Shown here one piece after another: positions 51,251 through 59,444 of a DNA stretch of 64,000 bases. The first letter of the stretch is position 1; each line of letters begins with the position of its first letter. The stretch covers positions 20,625 through 84,624 of the forward strand of contig PBMB01000025.1 of assembly GCA_002722455.1 (NCBI GenBank), read 5' to 3'. Origin of the DNA: Chloroflexota bacterium (GTDB lineage: Bacteria; Chloroflexota; Dehalococcoidia; Lucifugimonadales; GCA-2722455). A program made the translations under genes and the position numbers. The notes beneath the pieces were generated by a model, which had not been told where the DNA came from, ran no database searches, and saw only the letters and a program-made list of their open reading frames with translations.

Positions 51251-51402
51251 TGTAAAGTCCTCTATAAAAATGAATAACCAAATTATAAAACTAAAAATAT
51301 AAAAAAGCAATAAAAAATTTATCTATATTTTTTTTATTATTAATTGAAAAAAATCGAAAAAAAAGATATAATTATTCAAACCAAACTAATAGAGAGAAAG
51401 AA

Positions 51403-51813
51403 ATGTTGGAAAAAAAAGACGAAATAGGTAAAGAAATTGCTTTCAATGCAAAGATTGAAGATTATTTAACCGAACGTTCTCATATTTTCGCCTTAGCAAT
51501 GAAAAGGTATTTTGGCAGTAAAGCAGAAATAGTAGCTTTTGAATATGATTACATGACAGAATCTTCTAGAACTTTTTTAAAACATTGTTTTGTTGAAATG
51601 AATGGAAAAAGGGTTGACGCATTAGGTCTTTTGTCAAATGAAAGACTTCAAGAATATTGTAAAGAAGAAGGTTACTATTTTGAAAATAGAATGACAGAAT
51701 CCGAATTGTTAAAAAGAATCCAGTCAGATATTTTATGGAGCGAACCAAGAAAATTAGAAGTTTATCTTTTAATTGAACATATAAGAAAACATATTGATAA
51801 TTACAAAAATTAA
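51403..51813 (+). CDS. C-H-D-fold relative with Ser in place of the Cys, 136 aa
   Basis: The helix start RSHIFALAMKRYFG, the strand LKHCFVEMNGKR and VDALGLLSN line up with GHCMDLAIAFNRIYG, IGHAWVIREDG and LDVMGLYSD of the transglutaminase-like protein at 27900. Here the nucleophile position is Ser26, with His61 and Asp72 kept. It may be a serine variant or an inactive, regulatory relative. Ribosome site AGAGAGAAAG. Strong terminator follows. Confidence 0.6.
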   Translation: MLEKKDEIGKEIAFNAKIEDYLTERSHIFALAMKRYFGSKAEIVAFEYDYMTESSRTFLKHCFVEMNGKRVDALGLLSNERLQEYCKEEGYYFENRMTESELLKRIQSDILWSEPRKLEVYLLIEHIRKHIDNYKN

Positions 51814-51815
51814 AA

Positions 51816-51844
51816 GAAAAGGTCTCGGACAAGACCTTTTTTTT
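51816..51844 (+). terminator. Terminator of the 51403-51813 gene
   Basis: Stem AAAAGGTCT/AGACCTTTT, loop CGGACA, T-tract. Confidence 0.88.
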
Positions 51845-51879
51845 ATAAAAAATTAATTTTTAATTTAGATCAGGAGTCG

Positions 51880-52314
51880 TCATTGAATATATTTTATTAG
51901 ATCTTTTGTATTTTGAGTAGTATCAAGTTTTTTAATATAATCAATTTTATGTTTACTTACAGAATGGAGTAAATCTAATTTCATTTTTTTAGAGACGTTA
52001 TTACTTTCAAGAATTTGAATTATACTATCAGGGGAAATAATTTGGTAAGCCAAATTCATATTATCAGTGATTTTTTGAAAAAAAGGAAAGGAACTAATTC
52101 CAACACCAAAAGTAAAGATAACAAAGAATGCTGAAAATGTTCTGTCATATTTTTCAGAAAAGATATCAATATTTAAGATAAAAATATTAAACATAATAAT
52201 GCCACCAAATAATAACATCGCTTTTTTTACATTTTTGTCATAATTTTCAAAAAAGAACAAAATGTCTTCTTTACTAAACTTAGATTGTTTTTCTATAACT
52301 AAATCGTCAAACAT
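51880..52314 (-). CDS. Inner-membrane protein, 144 aa
   Basis: Two hydrophobic helices (about 32-52 and 59-79) after a charged N-terminus (KQSKFSKEDILFFFENYDKN), then a helical cytoplasmic tail with Asp/Lys. Second gene of an operon, 15 bases after 52330-52722. Strong AAAGAGG ribosome site. Unrecognised. Confidence 0.75.
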   Translation of the reverse strand: MFDDLVIEKQSKFSKEDILFFFENYDKNVKKAMLLFGGIIMFNIFILNIDIFSEKYDRTFSAFFVIFTFGVGISSFPFFQKITDNMNLAYQIISPDSIIQILESNNVSKKMKLDLLHSVSKHKIDYIKKLDTTQNTKDLIKYIQ

Positions 52315-52329
52315 ATTAAACCTCTTTAT

Positions 52330-52722
52330 CTAACCTTTAAATGATAAGAACCATAAATCCTTAATTTCAATTCTTTTATTTGGGTTGAATAGTTCTATTA
52401 ACTTTTTACTTTCCTTATGGTTTTCACAAAATAAAGTTTTAATGTTTTTACCAGAATGCAAAATAAAAATAGTTTTGAATTCTCCATTGTCATAAGCAAG
52501 TATATTAGACATGTTTTCAATATGAGAAACAAATCTTTTTAAAATAAATCTAACATCAATATCTTCTAAATTATAAACGGAACGAGCTATAATACTGTTA
52601 TGTTGAACAGGAAGACCATAACCACTATCTTCATGTAAAAAAACATCTAAGATTTTATTTTCGGTAACATCGGCAGAAAGATAAATACCTTGATTATGTA
52701 GTTTAACTTTTATTTTGTTCAT
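52330..52722 (-). CDS. Hypothetical protein, 130 aa
   Basis: Unrecognised. Beta-rich N-terminus (KIKVKLHNQGIYLSADVTEN) and a Phe/His-rich C-terminal half. No clear ribosome site, only A+T-rich sequence, before the ATG. First gene of an operon with the membrane protein at 51880. Confidence 0.72.
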   Translation of the reverse strand: MNKIKVKLHNQGIYLSADVTENKILDVFLHEDSGYGLPVQHNSIIARSVYNLEDIDVRFILKRFVSHIENMSNILAYDNGEFKTIFILHSGKNIKTLFCENHKESKKLIELFNPNKRIEIKDLWFLSFKG

Positions 52723-52825
52723 TGTTTAATTTTTAATTACTCTGTTTCTATTTTGTTCTTTAATAGTATCAAAAAACCAAAAGAAGTGCAAAAAAGAATC
52801 ATAAAAAGATTGTTGTAAAAAAATG

Positions 52826-52854
52826 TTGTATATTACGGTTTTATTCTGTATAAT
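52826..52854 (+). promoter_or_regulatory. Promoter of prlC
   Basis: TTGTAT, 17 bp, TATAAT, about 27 bases before the start codon. Confidence 0.75.
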
Positions 52855-52881
52855 GCAGGTTTTTTACACAAGGAGAAAATA

Positions 52882-54879
52882 ATGACTAAAGCACAACAAT
52901 TTCCTGAATTTGCTATGCAGCCACAAGACGTTGTTCCAAAAATCAAACATTTCATTGAAGCCTCACTAGCAGCTCACGAAGAATTAAAAAAAGTCGAAAC
53001 TCCAACCTTTAAATCACTAGATATTGTAGAAGAAGTCGAATTTCACTTCGGTCTGTTTATGAATGAACTAAGCCATATTCTAGGTGTATGTGATGTAGAT
53101 AATGCATTTATGGAAGAATATGAGAAAATGATTCCAGAATTCAGTATCTATGGTGCGAAAATTGGTCAAGATAAAGATTTGTATGCAGTATACAAAAAGA
53201 TCTCAGAAACAGACCTGACAGAAGTAGAGCGTCGAGTGATTGATCGTGAAATGCTTGCATTTAAAAATTCAGGTATTGATTTAGCGGAAGATAAGCAAGC
53301 ACGTTTGCTTGAAGTAAATACTCGTCTAAGTGAACTATCTTCCAAGTTTGGTAATAATGCAAAAAATGATTCAAATGAATTGAATGTTGATTTAGTTGAC
53401 GATTCTCGTTTGGTAGGTCTTACAGAAGTCGATAAATCACGTTTTGCTCGACAGGCAGAAGAAGTAGAAGGTGTTGCTTACCGAATCAAAACAAATTTCC
53501 CTGATCGTATTGCAGTTCTTGAATATGCTGAAGATAAAGAGCTTCGTAAAGAAGTATTCATGAACTCTCAAACAATTGCAACTCCACGAAACGGTGTTGA
53601 AAATGAATATGACAACACTGAAATTGTAAAAGAAATTATTACATTACGCCAAGAAAAAGCAGAGTTGCTTGGTTATGCAAACTATGCAGAACTATCTCTA
53701 AGTAAGAAAATGGCTGAAACGCCAACGCAAGTTGTAGACTTCTTAGAAGATTTAACAGAAAAAGCAACAACTCAATATCATGTAGAGCGTAAAGAAATCA
53801 AAGATTTCGCTGTTGCTAATGGTTTTATTAAAGAAGAAGAAAAACTAGAACCTTGGGATAGCGGTATCGTTCTTCGTTTAATGACAAAAGAGCGATTTAA
53901 TATTGACGAAGAAAAGGTTAAGGAATATTTCCCTATTTCGAAGGTGCTAAACGGTCTATTCTGGACAATTAAAGAGCTGTTCGGCTACGATGTAAAACAA
54001 GTTGATTTCGAATATAAGAAATATGTCGATGAACTACAACTATTCGAGATCAAGAAAGACGGTGAATTAGTAGCATATATTTACGGTGATTTCTTTGCAC
54101 GAACTGGCAAACGTAGTGGTGCTTGGATGGCTGATTATACGGAAAGAACAGAAGATACTGTTCCAGTAGCTTTTGTTACATGTAATTATCCAATGCCAGA
54201 AAAAGGCAAAGAATCACTATTGTCATTTGATGAAGTAGTGACAACATTCCACGAGTTCGGTCACGCATTACACCACACTCTAACGAAGATTGATACAAAG
54301 GGTGCGGCAGGTATTGCGGGTGTGCCTTGGGACGCAGTTGAGCTACCAAGTACATTTATGGAATTCTTCTGTTCTAAACCACAAGTATTGGCTAAGATTA
54401 GTTCTCACGTTGAAACAGGTGAAACACTTCCTCAAGAAATGGTAGACTCTCTAATCGAAGCAGAGCATTTCTGTGCAGCAATTGGTCTAATGCGTCAAAT
54501 GGAGTTTAGTTTGGCAGATATGATCGCTCATAAAGAAGGTCGAACAGATATTCAAAAAGTAGCAGATGAATTCCGTGAGAAAGTAGGTATGCCACTTTCA
54601 CATCGTGAAACTTCATTTTTTAATAACTTCGGACATATTTTCGCAGGTGGTTATGCTGCTGGTTATTACAGCTATAAATGGGCAGATATTTTGGCTTCTG
54701 ATATCTTCGAGACGTTTGAAGAAAACGGTGTGATTTGTCGAGAAACAGGTGAGCGTTATTTAAATTTAATTCTAAGTCAAGGTAGCTCTCGTGAGATTAT
54801 GGATATGTTCCGTGATTTTAAAGGTTCAGAGCCACGTACAGAACCATTCTTGAAATATTCAGGCATTAAAGCTGCTTAA
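52882..54879 (+). CDS. prlC: Oligopeptidase A (M3 family metallopeptidase)
   Basis: Cytoplasmic zinc peptidase that cuts oligopeptides, including cleaved signal peptides. The HEFGHALHH motif is at 457-465 (His457, Glu458, His461), and the third zinc ligand is Glu487 in AVELPSTF, spaced as in thimet oligopeptidase. The C-terminal SHRETSFFNNFGHIFAGGYA and YSYKWADILASD lines are typical of the family. At 665 residues it is slightly shorter than the E. coli enzyme (680). Strong AAGGAG ribosome site; stands alone, so the usual chromosomal neighbours are missing. Confidence 0.95.
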   Translation: MTKAQQFPEFAMQPQDVVPKIKHFIEASLAAHEELKKVETPTFKSLDIVEEVEFHFGLFMNELSHILGVCDVDNAFMEEYEKMIPEFSIYGAKIGQDKDLYAVYKKISETDLTEVERRVIDREMLAFKNSGIDLAEDKQARLLEVNTRLSELSSKFGNNAKNDSNELNVDLVDDSRLVGLTEVDKSRFARQAEEVEGVAYRIKTNFPDRIAVLEYAEDKELRKEVFMNSQTIATPRNGVENEYDNTEIVKEIITLRQEKAELLGYANYAELSLSKKMAETPTQVVDFLEDLTEKATTQYHVERKEIKDFAVANGFIKEEEKLEPWDSGIVLRLMTKERFNIDEEKVKEYFPISKVLNGLFWTIKELFGYDVKQVDFEYKKYVDELQLFEIKKDGELVAYIYGDFFARTGKRSGAWMADYTERTEDTVPVAFVTCNYPMPEKGKESLLSFDEVVTTFHEFGHALHHTLTKIDTKGAAGIAGVPWDAVELPSTFMEFFCSKPQVLAKISSHVETGETLPQEMVDSLIEAEHFCAAIGLMRQMEFSLADMIAHKEGRTDIQKVADEFREKVGMPLSHRETSFFNNFGHIFAGGYAAGYYSYKWADILASDIFETFEENGVICRETGERYLNLILSQGSSREIMDMFRDFKGSEPRTEPFLKYSGIKAA

Positions 54880-54895
54880 TTAATTTTAAAATAAC

Positions 54896-54925
54896 AAAGG
54901 TGAACTTGGTTGTTCACCTTTTTTT
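54896..54925 (+). terminator. Terminator of prlC
   Basis: Stem AAAGGTGAAC/GTTCACCTTT. Its T-tract runs straight into the GGAG of the next gene. Confidence 0.85.
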
Positions 54926-54936
54926 GGAGATTTAAA

Positions 54937-55356
54937 ATGAAAAAAGATTCAATCAACCCTCATTCACTAAGAACATTATTAGAAGAAATACTTATTTATT
55001 TTAGAAGAAAAGAAGTAGGTAAGGTGTTTCCAACGAGAGCCTTTAGAGATTTAAATTCAGAATGTGCTCATGAAGAACTTTTAAATAAATTATTTGAATA
55101 TGCAAATTATTTGAAGTTGCCAATTAAAAATACAGAAGTTTCAAAGTTTAGTATTGAAAATTTGTTTGCATTTGCTTCGTATTTAAATGAAAATTTGGAT
55201 TCTGGCTTAAATGTAAGTGAAATGTTAAAATATATTAGCGATGGTGTGCTGTTAAATTTTGATGATGAAAATTGGGTAAGTTATCAAAATATTGAAAAAT
55301 TAGATTTAGATTTAGAAAATGATTTGTTAAAATTAATGTTGAATTCAAAAAGTTAA
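54937..55356 (+). CDS. Hypothetical protein, 139 aa
   Basis: Start at 54937 is fixed by GGAGATTT; the open frame extends nine codons further into the terminator and is rejected there. Helical and acidic, with FAFASYLNENLDSGLNVSEM. It begins 57 bases after prlC with a terminator in between, so expression by read-through or an undetected promoter is likely. Unrecognised. Confidence 0.75.
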   Translation: MKKDSINPHSLRTLLEEILIYFRRKEVGKVFPTRAFRDLNSECAHEELLNKLFEYANYLKLPIKNTEVSKFSIENLFAFASYLNENLDSGLNVSEMLKYISDGVLLNFDDENWVSYQNIEKLDLDLENDLLKLMLNSKS

Positions 55357-55376
55357 ATTTTTTTTATTAGAAAAAT

Positions 55377-55407
55377 AAAAAAGCCACTAGGGATAGTGGC
55401 TTTTTTT
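55377..55407. terminator. Bidirectional terminator
   Basis: Stem AAAAAAGCCACTA/TAGTGGCTTTTTT with a GGGA loop, between the 54937 gene (plus) and the 55429 gene (minus). Confidence 0.9.
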
Positions 55408-55428
55408 GTTGTAATATTACAATATTTA

Positions 55429-55596
55429 TTATTTTAGTGGAAAAATTGAAGAAGGGTATTCAAAACCTTTCGCACCGTGGAAAGAAGTGATATTTTGCAT
55501 AGACTCTACTGGCTTTTCTTTGTTTTGAGTAGTGTATAGAGAACTACCAGAGTTTTTACGAGCTTTGTGTGCAATTTTAGAAAATACTTTTTTCAT
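55429..55596 (-). CDS. Small basic protein, 55 aa
   Basis: A short complete gene with promoter (55643-55671), AAAAGG ribosome site, ATG at 55596 and terminator. The product starts MKKVFSKIAHKARKNSGSSL, a basic amphipathic helix, and ends FEYPSSIFPLK. Could be a small DNA- or membrane-binding peptide; unproven. Confidence 0.75.
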   Translation of the reverse strand: MKKVFSKIAHKARKNSGSSLYTTQNKEKPVESMQNITSFHGAKGFEYPSSIFPLK

Positions 55597-55642
55597 TAAT
55601 TAGATACCTTTTTATGTGATTGTTGTCTTGTTTATGGGTGAT

Positions 55643-55671
55643 ATTATATGTTGATAATGAGATTAAGGCAA
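55643..55671 (-). promoter_or_regulatory. Promoter of the 55429-55596 gene
   Basis: The minus strand reads TTGCCT, 17 bp, TATAAT. Confidence 0.75.
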
Positions 55672-55779
55672 TACTTTTTTGTAGTTTTTTTTCAAAAAAG
55701 AATAAAAAAACAACACTAATATAAAAATCAGTGTTATCAACTATAGTTTGATTAAAATCATATAATTAATAATATAGCC

Positions 55780-55807
55780 AAAAAAAACTCTCTTCAGGAG
55801 AAGAGAG
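55780..55807 (-). terminator. Terminator of the 55794-56417 gene
   Basis: Stem CTCTCTT/AAGAGAG, loop CAGGAG, with the stop codon in the loop and seven T on the minus strand. Confidence 0.85.
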
Positions 55808-56417
55808 CTTTTGTTCCGATTTCTTTTAGGTTTGAGTTGAAATTTTCAATCCCACTATTTACAATTTTATCAAAATCTTCTTGAGAAATATTTCCTTTTT
55901 CAATTTCTTTTGATAAATCTTCAACTCGCTGTTGATATTCTTCTGTATATTCTTTGAAGTGAAATTCATATTCAGATTCAAAAAACATTTGCTCTAGCTG
56001 AATAAGGTATCGACGTTTTAAAGGTTTCCATTCTTCTGAATTATGATCTCGAATTAAAATACCTTTATCATCAAACTCTGCTTTGTAGGGAATGCCATTG
56101 TGAATCTGACATTTCTCAGGGTCTAATGATTCGTCAATGATTTTTTGAACTTCTTCTGGAAACTGAATAAGTAGAACACTTGAATACAAAGAACTAAATC
56201 CTTCCAAAAGAATTAGATTCATTGCTTCTTTTGAAGACATTTCTTCAAAATTAAAAAAAACCATTTCTTCTGGATTGAATGATAGTAAGTGTGATTGTAT
56301 TGTTCGAAAATGAGTGGTATTGATTACTTGCAAAGATAGTCGGCAGAAATCAATTTTTTTAGGAAATGGGGTTTCGATATAGTGTAAAAATAAAGAACTC
56401 ATAGTGTTACCTTTCAC
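55794..56417 (-). CDS. Hypothetical acidic protein, 207 aa
   Basis: Unrecognised. The frame begins MKGNTMSSLF; the second Met (56402) has AGG spaced about ten bases upstream and is possible. The C-terminal half is helical and acidic (EFHFKEYTEEYQQRVEDLSK). No membrane segment. Confidence 0.75.
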   Translation of the reverse strand: MKGNTMSSLFLHYIETPFPKKIDFCRLSLQVINTTHFRTIQSHLLSFNPEEMVFFNFEEMSSKEAMNLILLEGFSSLYSSVLLIQFPEEVQKIIDESLDPEKCQIHNGIPYKAEFDDKGILIRDHNSEEWKPLKRRYLIQLEQMFFESEYEFHFKEYTEEYQQRVEDLSKEIEKGNISQEDFDKIVNSGIENFNSNLKEIGTKALFS

Positions 56418-56523
56418 TGTTTAATTATGCCTATAATAACATAAAGAAAAACACGAAACAATCTTTTAATATGGTTGTTTTTTTGATATAATACTATGAA
56501 GGAAAATTAAAAGAAAAAAACAA

Positions 56524-57156
56524 ATGAAAGATGATAGACTATTGAGAATGCAACAAATGAGAAGAAGATTTTTTGATCATTATCAACCATTGCCTTATAG
56601 AGAACAAAATAAGGTGGTGAGAGAATATACCGAAAATTTCGAAGATACGGTAGGAAATCAAGCTATTATTCGCTATTGTGATTACATTAATGCGAAGGGT
56701 TCTTTGACAGAAAAATATGCTCTCAATGTAAAATGGGTTGGGCATAAAGATATTCTTAGGGGTAAAGAAAAGAAAACCTTTTTAAAAGGTTATTATAACT
56801 ATACAGAGGATTTTGTTGTAGATTGGTATGACGGACCTTTATCTTATTTCTTCTACATAGAAGGAGAAATTTATTTTGCTCGTTGTTGGGATTTCGAACA
56901 AGGAGAATATGAATCATTTATAGTAACAAAAATAAAAAAAGGCGCAGAAAGATATGTAGAACATCTTGTTGAAGAATCTAAATCTTTTGAAGAAAGAGAA
57001 ATGGCTTTGATTCAAGAAGGACTAATGTTGGACATGTATGCAGTAAAAGATTATTTTAAAGGAAGAAAAGATACCGAAGTATTGCGTGGTGAAAAAGCCA
57101 TAAAAGAATACAATAAATTAATTAAAAAATATTGCAATTATGAATATTCTTTATGA
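56524..57156 (+). CDS. Hypothetical protein, 210 aa
   Basis: Unrecognised. Arg-rich N-terminus (LLRMQQMRRRFFDHYQPLPY), a Tyr/Trp-rich centre (GYYNYTEDFVVDWYDGPLSY) and a charged helical C-terminus. An A-rich leader precedes the ATG with only AAAGAAAAA as ribosome site. Promoter -10 TATAAT is near 56490. Confidence 0.75.
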   Translation: MKDDRLLRMQQMRRRFFDHYQPLPYREQNKVVREYTENFEDTVGNQAIIRYCDYINAKGSLTEKYALNVKWVGHKDILRGKEKKTFLKGYYNYTEDFVVDWYDGPLSYFFYIEGEIYFARCWDFEQGEYESFIVTKIKKGAERYVEHLVEESKSFEEREMALIQEGLMLDMYAVKDYFKGRKDTEVLRGEKAIKEYNKLIKKYCNYEYSL

Positions 57157-57160
57157 TAAA

Positions 57161-57190
57161 GAAAAAGCACAAAAATGTTGTGCTTTTTTA
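57161..57190. terminator. Bidirectional terminator
   Basis: Stem AAAAAGCACAA/TTGTGCTTTTT with loop AAATG. Shared by the 56524 gene and the macro-domain operon. Confidence 0.88.
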
Positions 57191-57194
57191 ATGT

Positions 57195-57740
57195 TCAAAA
57201 TGGAATCTCGGATTCTTTCTGGACATAGAAGGTGACTTTAATTCCTTTATCTATCAATTCTTCAATAATGATGCCTTGTATTTTTTCCCAATCACCATTA
57301 GCCCAACCTGCAGCAATTTTAGGCATTCCAATGTGTTTGTCGGGATACTCAATAGCAAGTTTTTGCATAACAGATCTGATTGCGTCATAATTAGCTAAAA
57401 CATAACCTCTACCGTTTTTAACTTTTGGTTCATTATTTTTTCTTCTTATATAATGATATTGGGTATAGGCATTGACAACGACAGCTCCATTATCAATTTC
57501 AACAAAACTGTATGTTCCTAGTTTAGACTTGTCAGCCGCTTTTGTTAATTTATCGGCTTTATAATAAGCGTCAGGAATCCTTTCAAGAACTTCCTCCGCT
57601 AAACCTCTTCCAAACCCACAAAAACAATTGCAACCTTGAACAAAAACATCAATATCTTTATTCAAAGTTGCAGTTACAATATTTGCTATTTTATAAGTTA
57701 AAAGATGCCCGTTTCTTTTAATCGTTTTTTCATTTTTCAT
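57195..57740 (-). CDS. Macro-domain protein, 181 aa
   Basis: Binds or hydrolyses ADP-ribose derivatives. The family order is visible: IANIVTATLNKDIDVFVQGC, then NCFCGFGRGLAEEVLERIPD (the N-x-x-x-x-x-G-x-G loop), a central strand pair with VVVNAYTQYHYI, and IGMPKIAAGWANGDWEKIQG, the Gly-rich loop that holds the distal ribose. This looks like the TARG1/Poa1 type (removes ADP-ribose from proteins or nucleotides) found in phages and bacteria. Third gene of an operon. Its ribosome site, AGAGAG, lies in a possible RNA switch. Confidence 0.88.
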   Translation of the reverse strand: MKNEKTIKRNGHLLTYKIANIVTATLNKDIDVFVQGCNCFCGFGRGLAEEVLERIPDAYYKADKLTKAADKSKLGTYSFVEIDNGAVVVNAYTQYHYIRRKNNEPKVKNGRGYVLANYDAIRSVMQKLAIEYPDKHIGMPKIAAGWANGDWEKIQGIIIEELIDKGIKVTFYVQKESEIPF

Positions 57741-57742
57741 TA

Positions 57743-57783
57743 TTAATCTCTCTTTGTAAGAGATTAACTATCGTTAATCTCTT
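57743..57783 (-). promoter_or_regulatory. Two mutually exclusive hairpins before the macro-domain gene
   Basis: Three segments on the minus strand overlap: AGAGATTAA (57773-57783, last codons of the upstream gene), TTAATCTCT (57758-57768, with its stop codon) and AGAGATTAA (57743-57751, with the ribosome site of the macro gene). The first pair leaves the ribosome site free; the second hides it. Translation of the small upstream gene would decide which forms. Confidence 0.5.
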
Positions 57784-57925
57784 TTACTTCAATTTTTTTG
57801 TCATAATAAGAACATTCAGAACCTTTGTTAACCGAGTATGCGTCACTCAAAGAACAAGCTTTATTGCTAAACTCATGGTCAAATGCCTTACAGTAGTATT
57901 TACATTGGCTATCACATTTTTTCAT
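57764..57925 (-). CDS. Small Cys-rich protein, 53 aa
   Basis: ATG at 57925 after an AAGGACA site; begins MKKCDSQCKYYCKAFDHEFS and has Cys at 4, 8, 12, 24 and 38, with C-x3-C-x3-C, suggesting a metal site or disulfides in a cytoplasmic protein. No signal peptide. Middle gene of the operon between 57936 and the macro gene. Unrecognised. Confidence 0.7.
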   Translation of the reverse strand: MKKCDSQCKYYCKAFDHEFSNKACSLSDAYSVNKGSECSYYDKKIEVKEINDS

Positions 57926-57935
57926 CAATTTGTCC

Positions 57936-58328
57936 TTATCGGATTTCTGAGTTGATATTCATTTCTTTTAAAACGGAATTTAATTCAACAAGTGTAGATA
58001 AAGAAAGAATAACATCTTTTTCACCCGTTTCTTGCAAACGAATTTTATAGTGTTCGTTGTCTACTGTTTTTCCGTCTTTAAGGTATTCTGCTGAACCAGA
58101 ACCCCAAGAGTAGAAAACACCTTTGTCTTCTTCCGAAGCGTTGTATTGCATATCCAAGAAAGCATCCAACATTTCATTAGTTTCTTGGACACTCAGAGCA
58201 ATGTGGTTAAAAATAATAGCTTCTTGAACAAATGCTTCGCCATCATTAAAATGAGTAGCAATAGATAATTTAAGATCAATTTCTGTTCTTTTAAGGATAG
58301 TTAGTGTAGTTTCAGAATACTCTTTCAT
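57936..58328 (-). CDS. Hypothetical acidic protein, 130 aa
   Basis: First gene of the macro-domain operon, ten bases before the Cys-rich gene. Unrecognised; strand-rich N-terminus (TTLTILKRTEIDLKLSIATH), helical centre and a KDVILSLSTLVELNSVLKEM C-terminus. Ribosome site AAGG. Confidence 0.75.
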   Translation of the reverse strand: MKEYSETTLTILKRTEIDLKLSIATHFNDGEAFVQEAIIFNHIALSVQETNEMLDAFLDMQYNASEEDKGVFYSWGSGSAEYLKDGKTVDNEHYKIRLQETGEKDVILSLSTLVELNSVLKEMNINSEIR

Positions 58329-58390
58329 TTTTTTAGCCTTACGTGTTTTTTCAATAAGTTAATAATACAATAATCGAAGAGATAAAACAA

Positions 58391-58420
58391 GAAAAAAGCC
58401 TTCGAGAAGAAGACTTTTTT
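58391..58420 (-). terminator. Terminator of the 58425-59291 gene
   Basis: Imperfect stem AAGxCTTC/GAAGxCTT with loop GAGAA and a T-tract on the minus strand. Confidence 0.7.
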
Positions 58421-58424
58421 AAAA

Positions 58425-59291
58425 TTAAGCAACTTGTTCTTCAAATGAGACTTGCTTAGGACTTTTATAGAAAGCGTGGGTATCATCATCTGTGCTATCG
58501 AAAGTTGCAGTGAAGGTTACTTTATCGCCTTCTTTGACTTCTTTAATACGAGCAGGACGAATGCCAAAAACAGTAGATTTATTTTCAAGTTCTACAAGCA
58601 TTTTGGTTTTCAGATTACCAAAACTGTCAAAGACATTTTTAAGGCTAATAACAGTGCCAGAAACGGTATCTACACCAACAGGTGCTTTACCTTTTTTTGC
58701 TAAACGTTCTAACCTGAGACGTTCTTGCTCAAGACGTTCTTGTTCTTTAATGATTTGACGATATGATTGAAAATTATCTGCAAATTCATAATGAACTGTT
58801 TTCCAGAAAGAACGAATAGTAACATATGAATATTTTACATTTCGGAAATTCCAAGATCGACTAAATGAAATGCTGAATGGTTTATCTTCACAGTTAATTG
58901 ATTCTAGAACTTCAATTTCTTTTTCACTAACTTGAATACGAAACTCAAAAGAGTAATGTTTTGTTCTATCACCAAGCATAGTGAAGTAATCGTAATCATC
59001 ACTCATTGGGTATGGAATAAACTCACCTTTTGAAAATAAAGCATTTTTATAATTGTCTTCAAACCCTTTTGCGTCTTCAAGGAATTTAGAAAATTGTGGA
59101 ACAGTATATCCATTGCAAGGAGCGTGAAGACGACCGATCTTGTCAATATTAGGGATTAGACCGTTGTTTGCTTCTGAATAGGCTTCTTTTACACGTTCAA
59201 GACGTTTTTCATACAATGATTTATTTTTTTCTTCAATTGCTGTTACATTTTCAAGAATATTAGCAATCATTTGAGTAAAAGCATTAGACAT
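58425..59291 (-). CDS. Conserved phage-like protein with C-terminal OB-like domain, 288 aa
   Basis: Start at 59291 follows GGAGACTA; four open codons upstream are unused. N-terminal helical part, middle alpha/beta domain (KHYSFEFRIQVSEKEIEVLE), a charged helix (EQERLEQERLRLERLAKKGK), then a small C-terminal domain (about 205-280) with TVISLKNVFDSFGNLKTKML, FGIRPARIKEVKEGDKVTFT and DDDTHAFYKSP, the pattern of an OB-fold-like module I associate with phage-encoded proteins. Function unknown. Confidence 0.72.
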   Translation of the reverse strand: MSNAFTQMIANILENVTAIEEKNKSLYEKRLERVKEAYSEANNGLIPNIDKIGRLHAPCNGYTVPQFSKFLEDAKGFEDNYKNALFSKGEFIPYPMSDDYDYFTMLGDRTKHYSFEFRIQVSEKEIEVLESINCEDKPFSISFSRSWNFRNVKYSYVTIRSFWKTVHYEFADNFQSYRQIIKEQERLEQERLRLERLAKKGKAPVGVDTVSGTVISLKNVFDSFGNLKTKMLVELENKSTVFGIRPARIKEVKEGDKVTFTATFDSTDDDTHAFYKSPKQVSFEEQVA

Positions 59292-59444
59292 TGTAGTCTC
59301 CAAAAAATATGAACATATGAATTTCGTTTCGTTGAGATAATAATACTAAAACAAAAAGGAAAAAGCAACAAAAACTAGTCATTTTTTAATGTTGATTTTT
59401 ACCTTGCATTTGTGATAAGATAAAGAAAAATATCGGAGTTGTTT

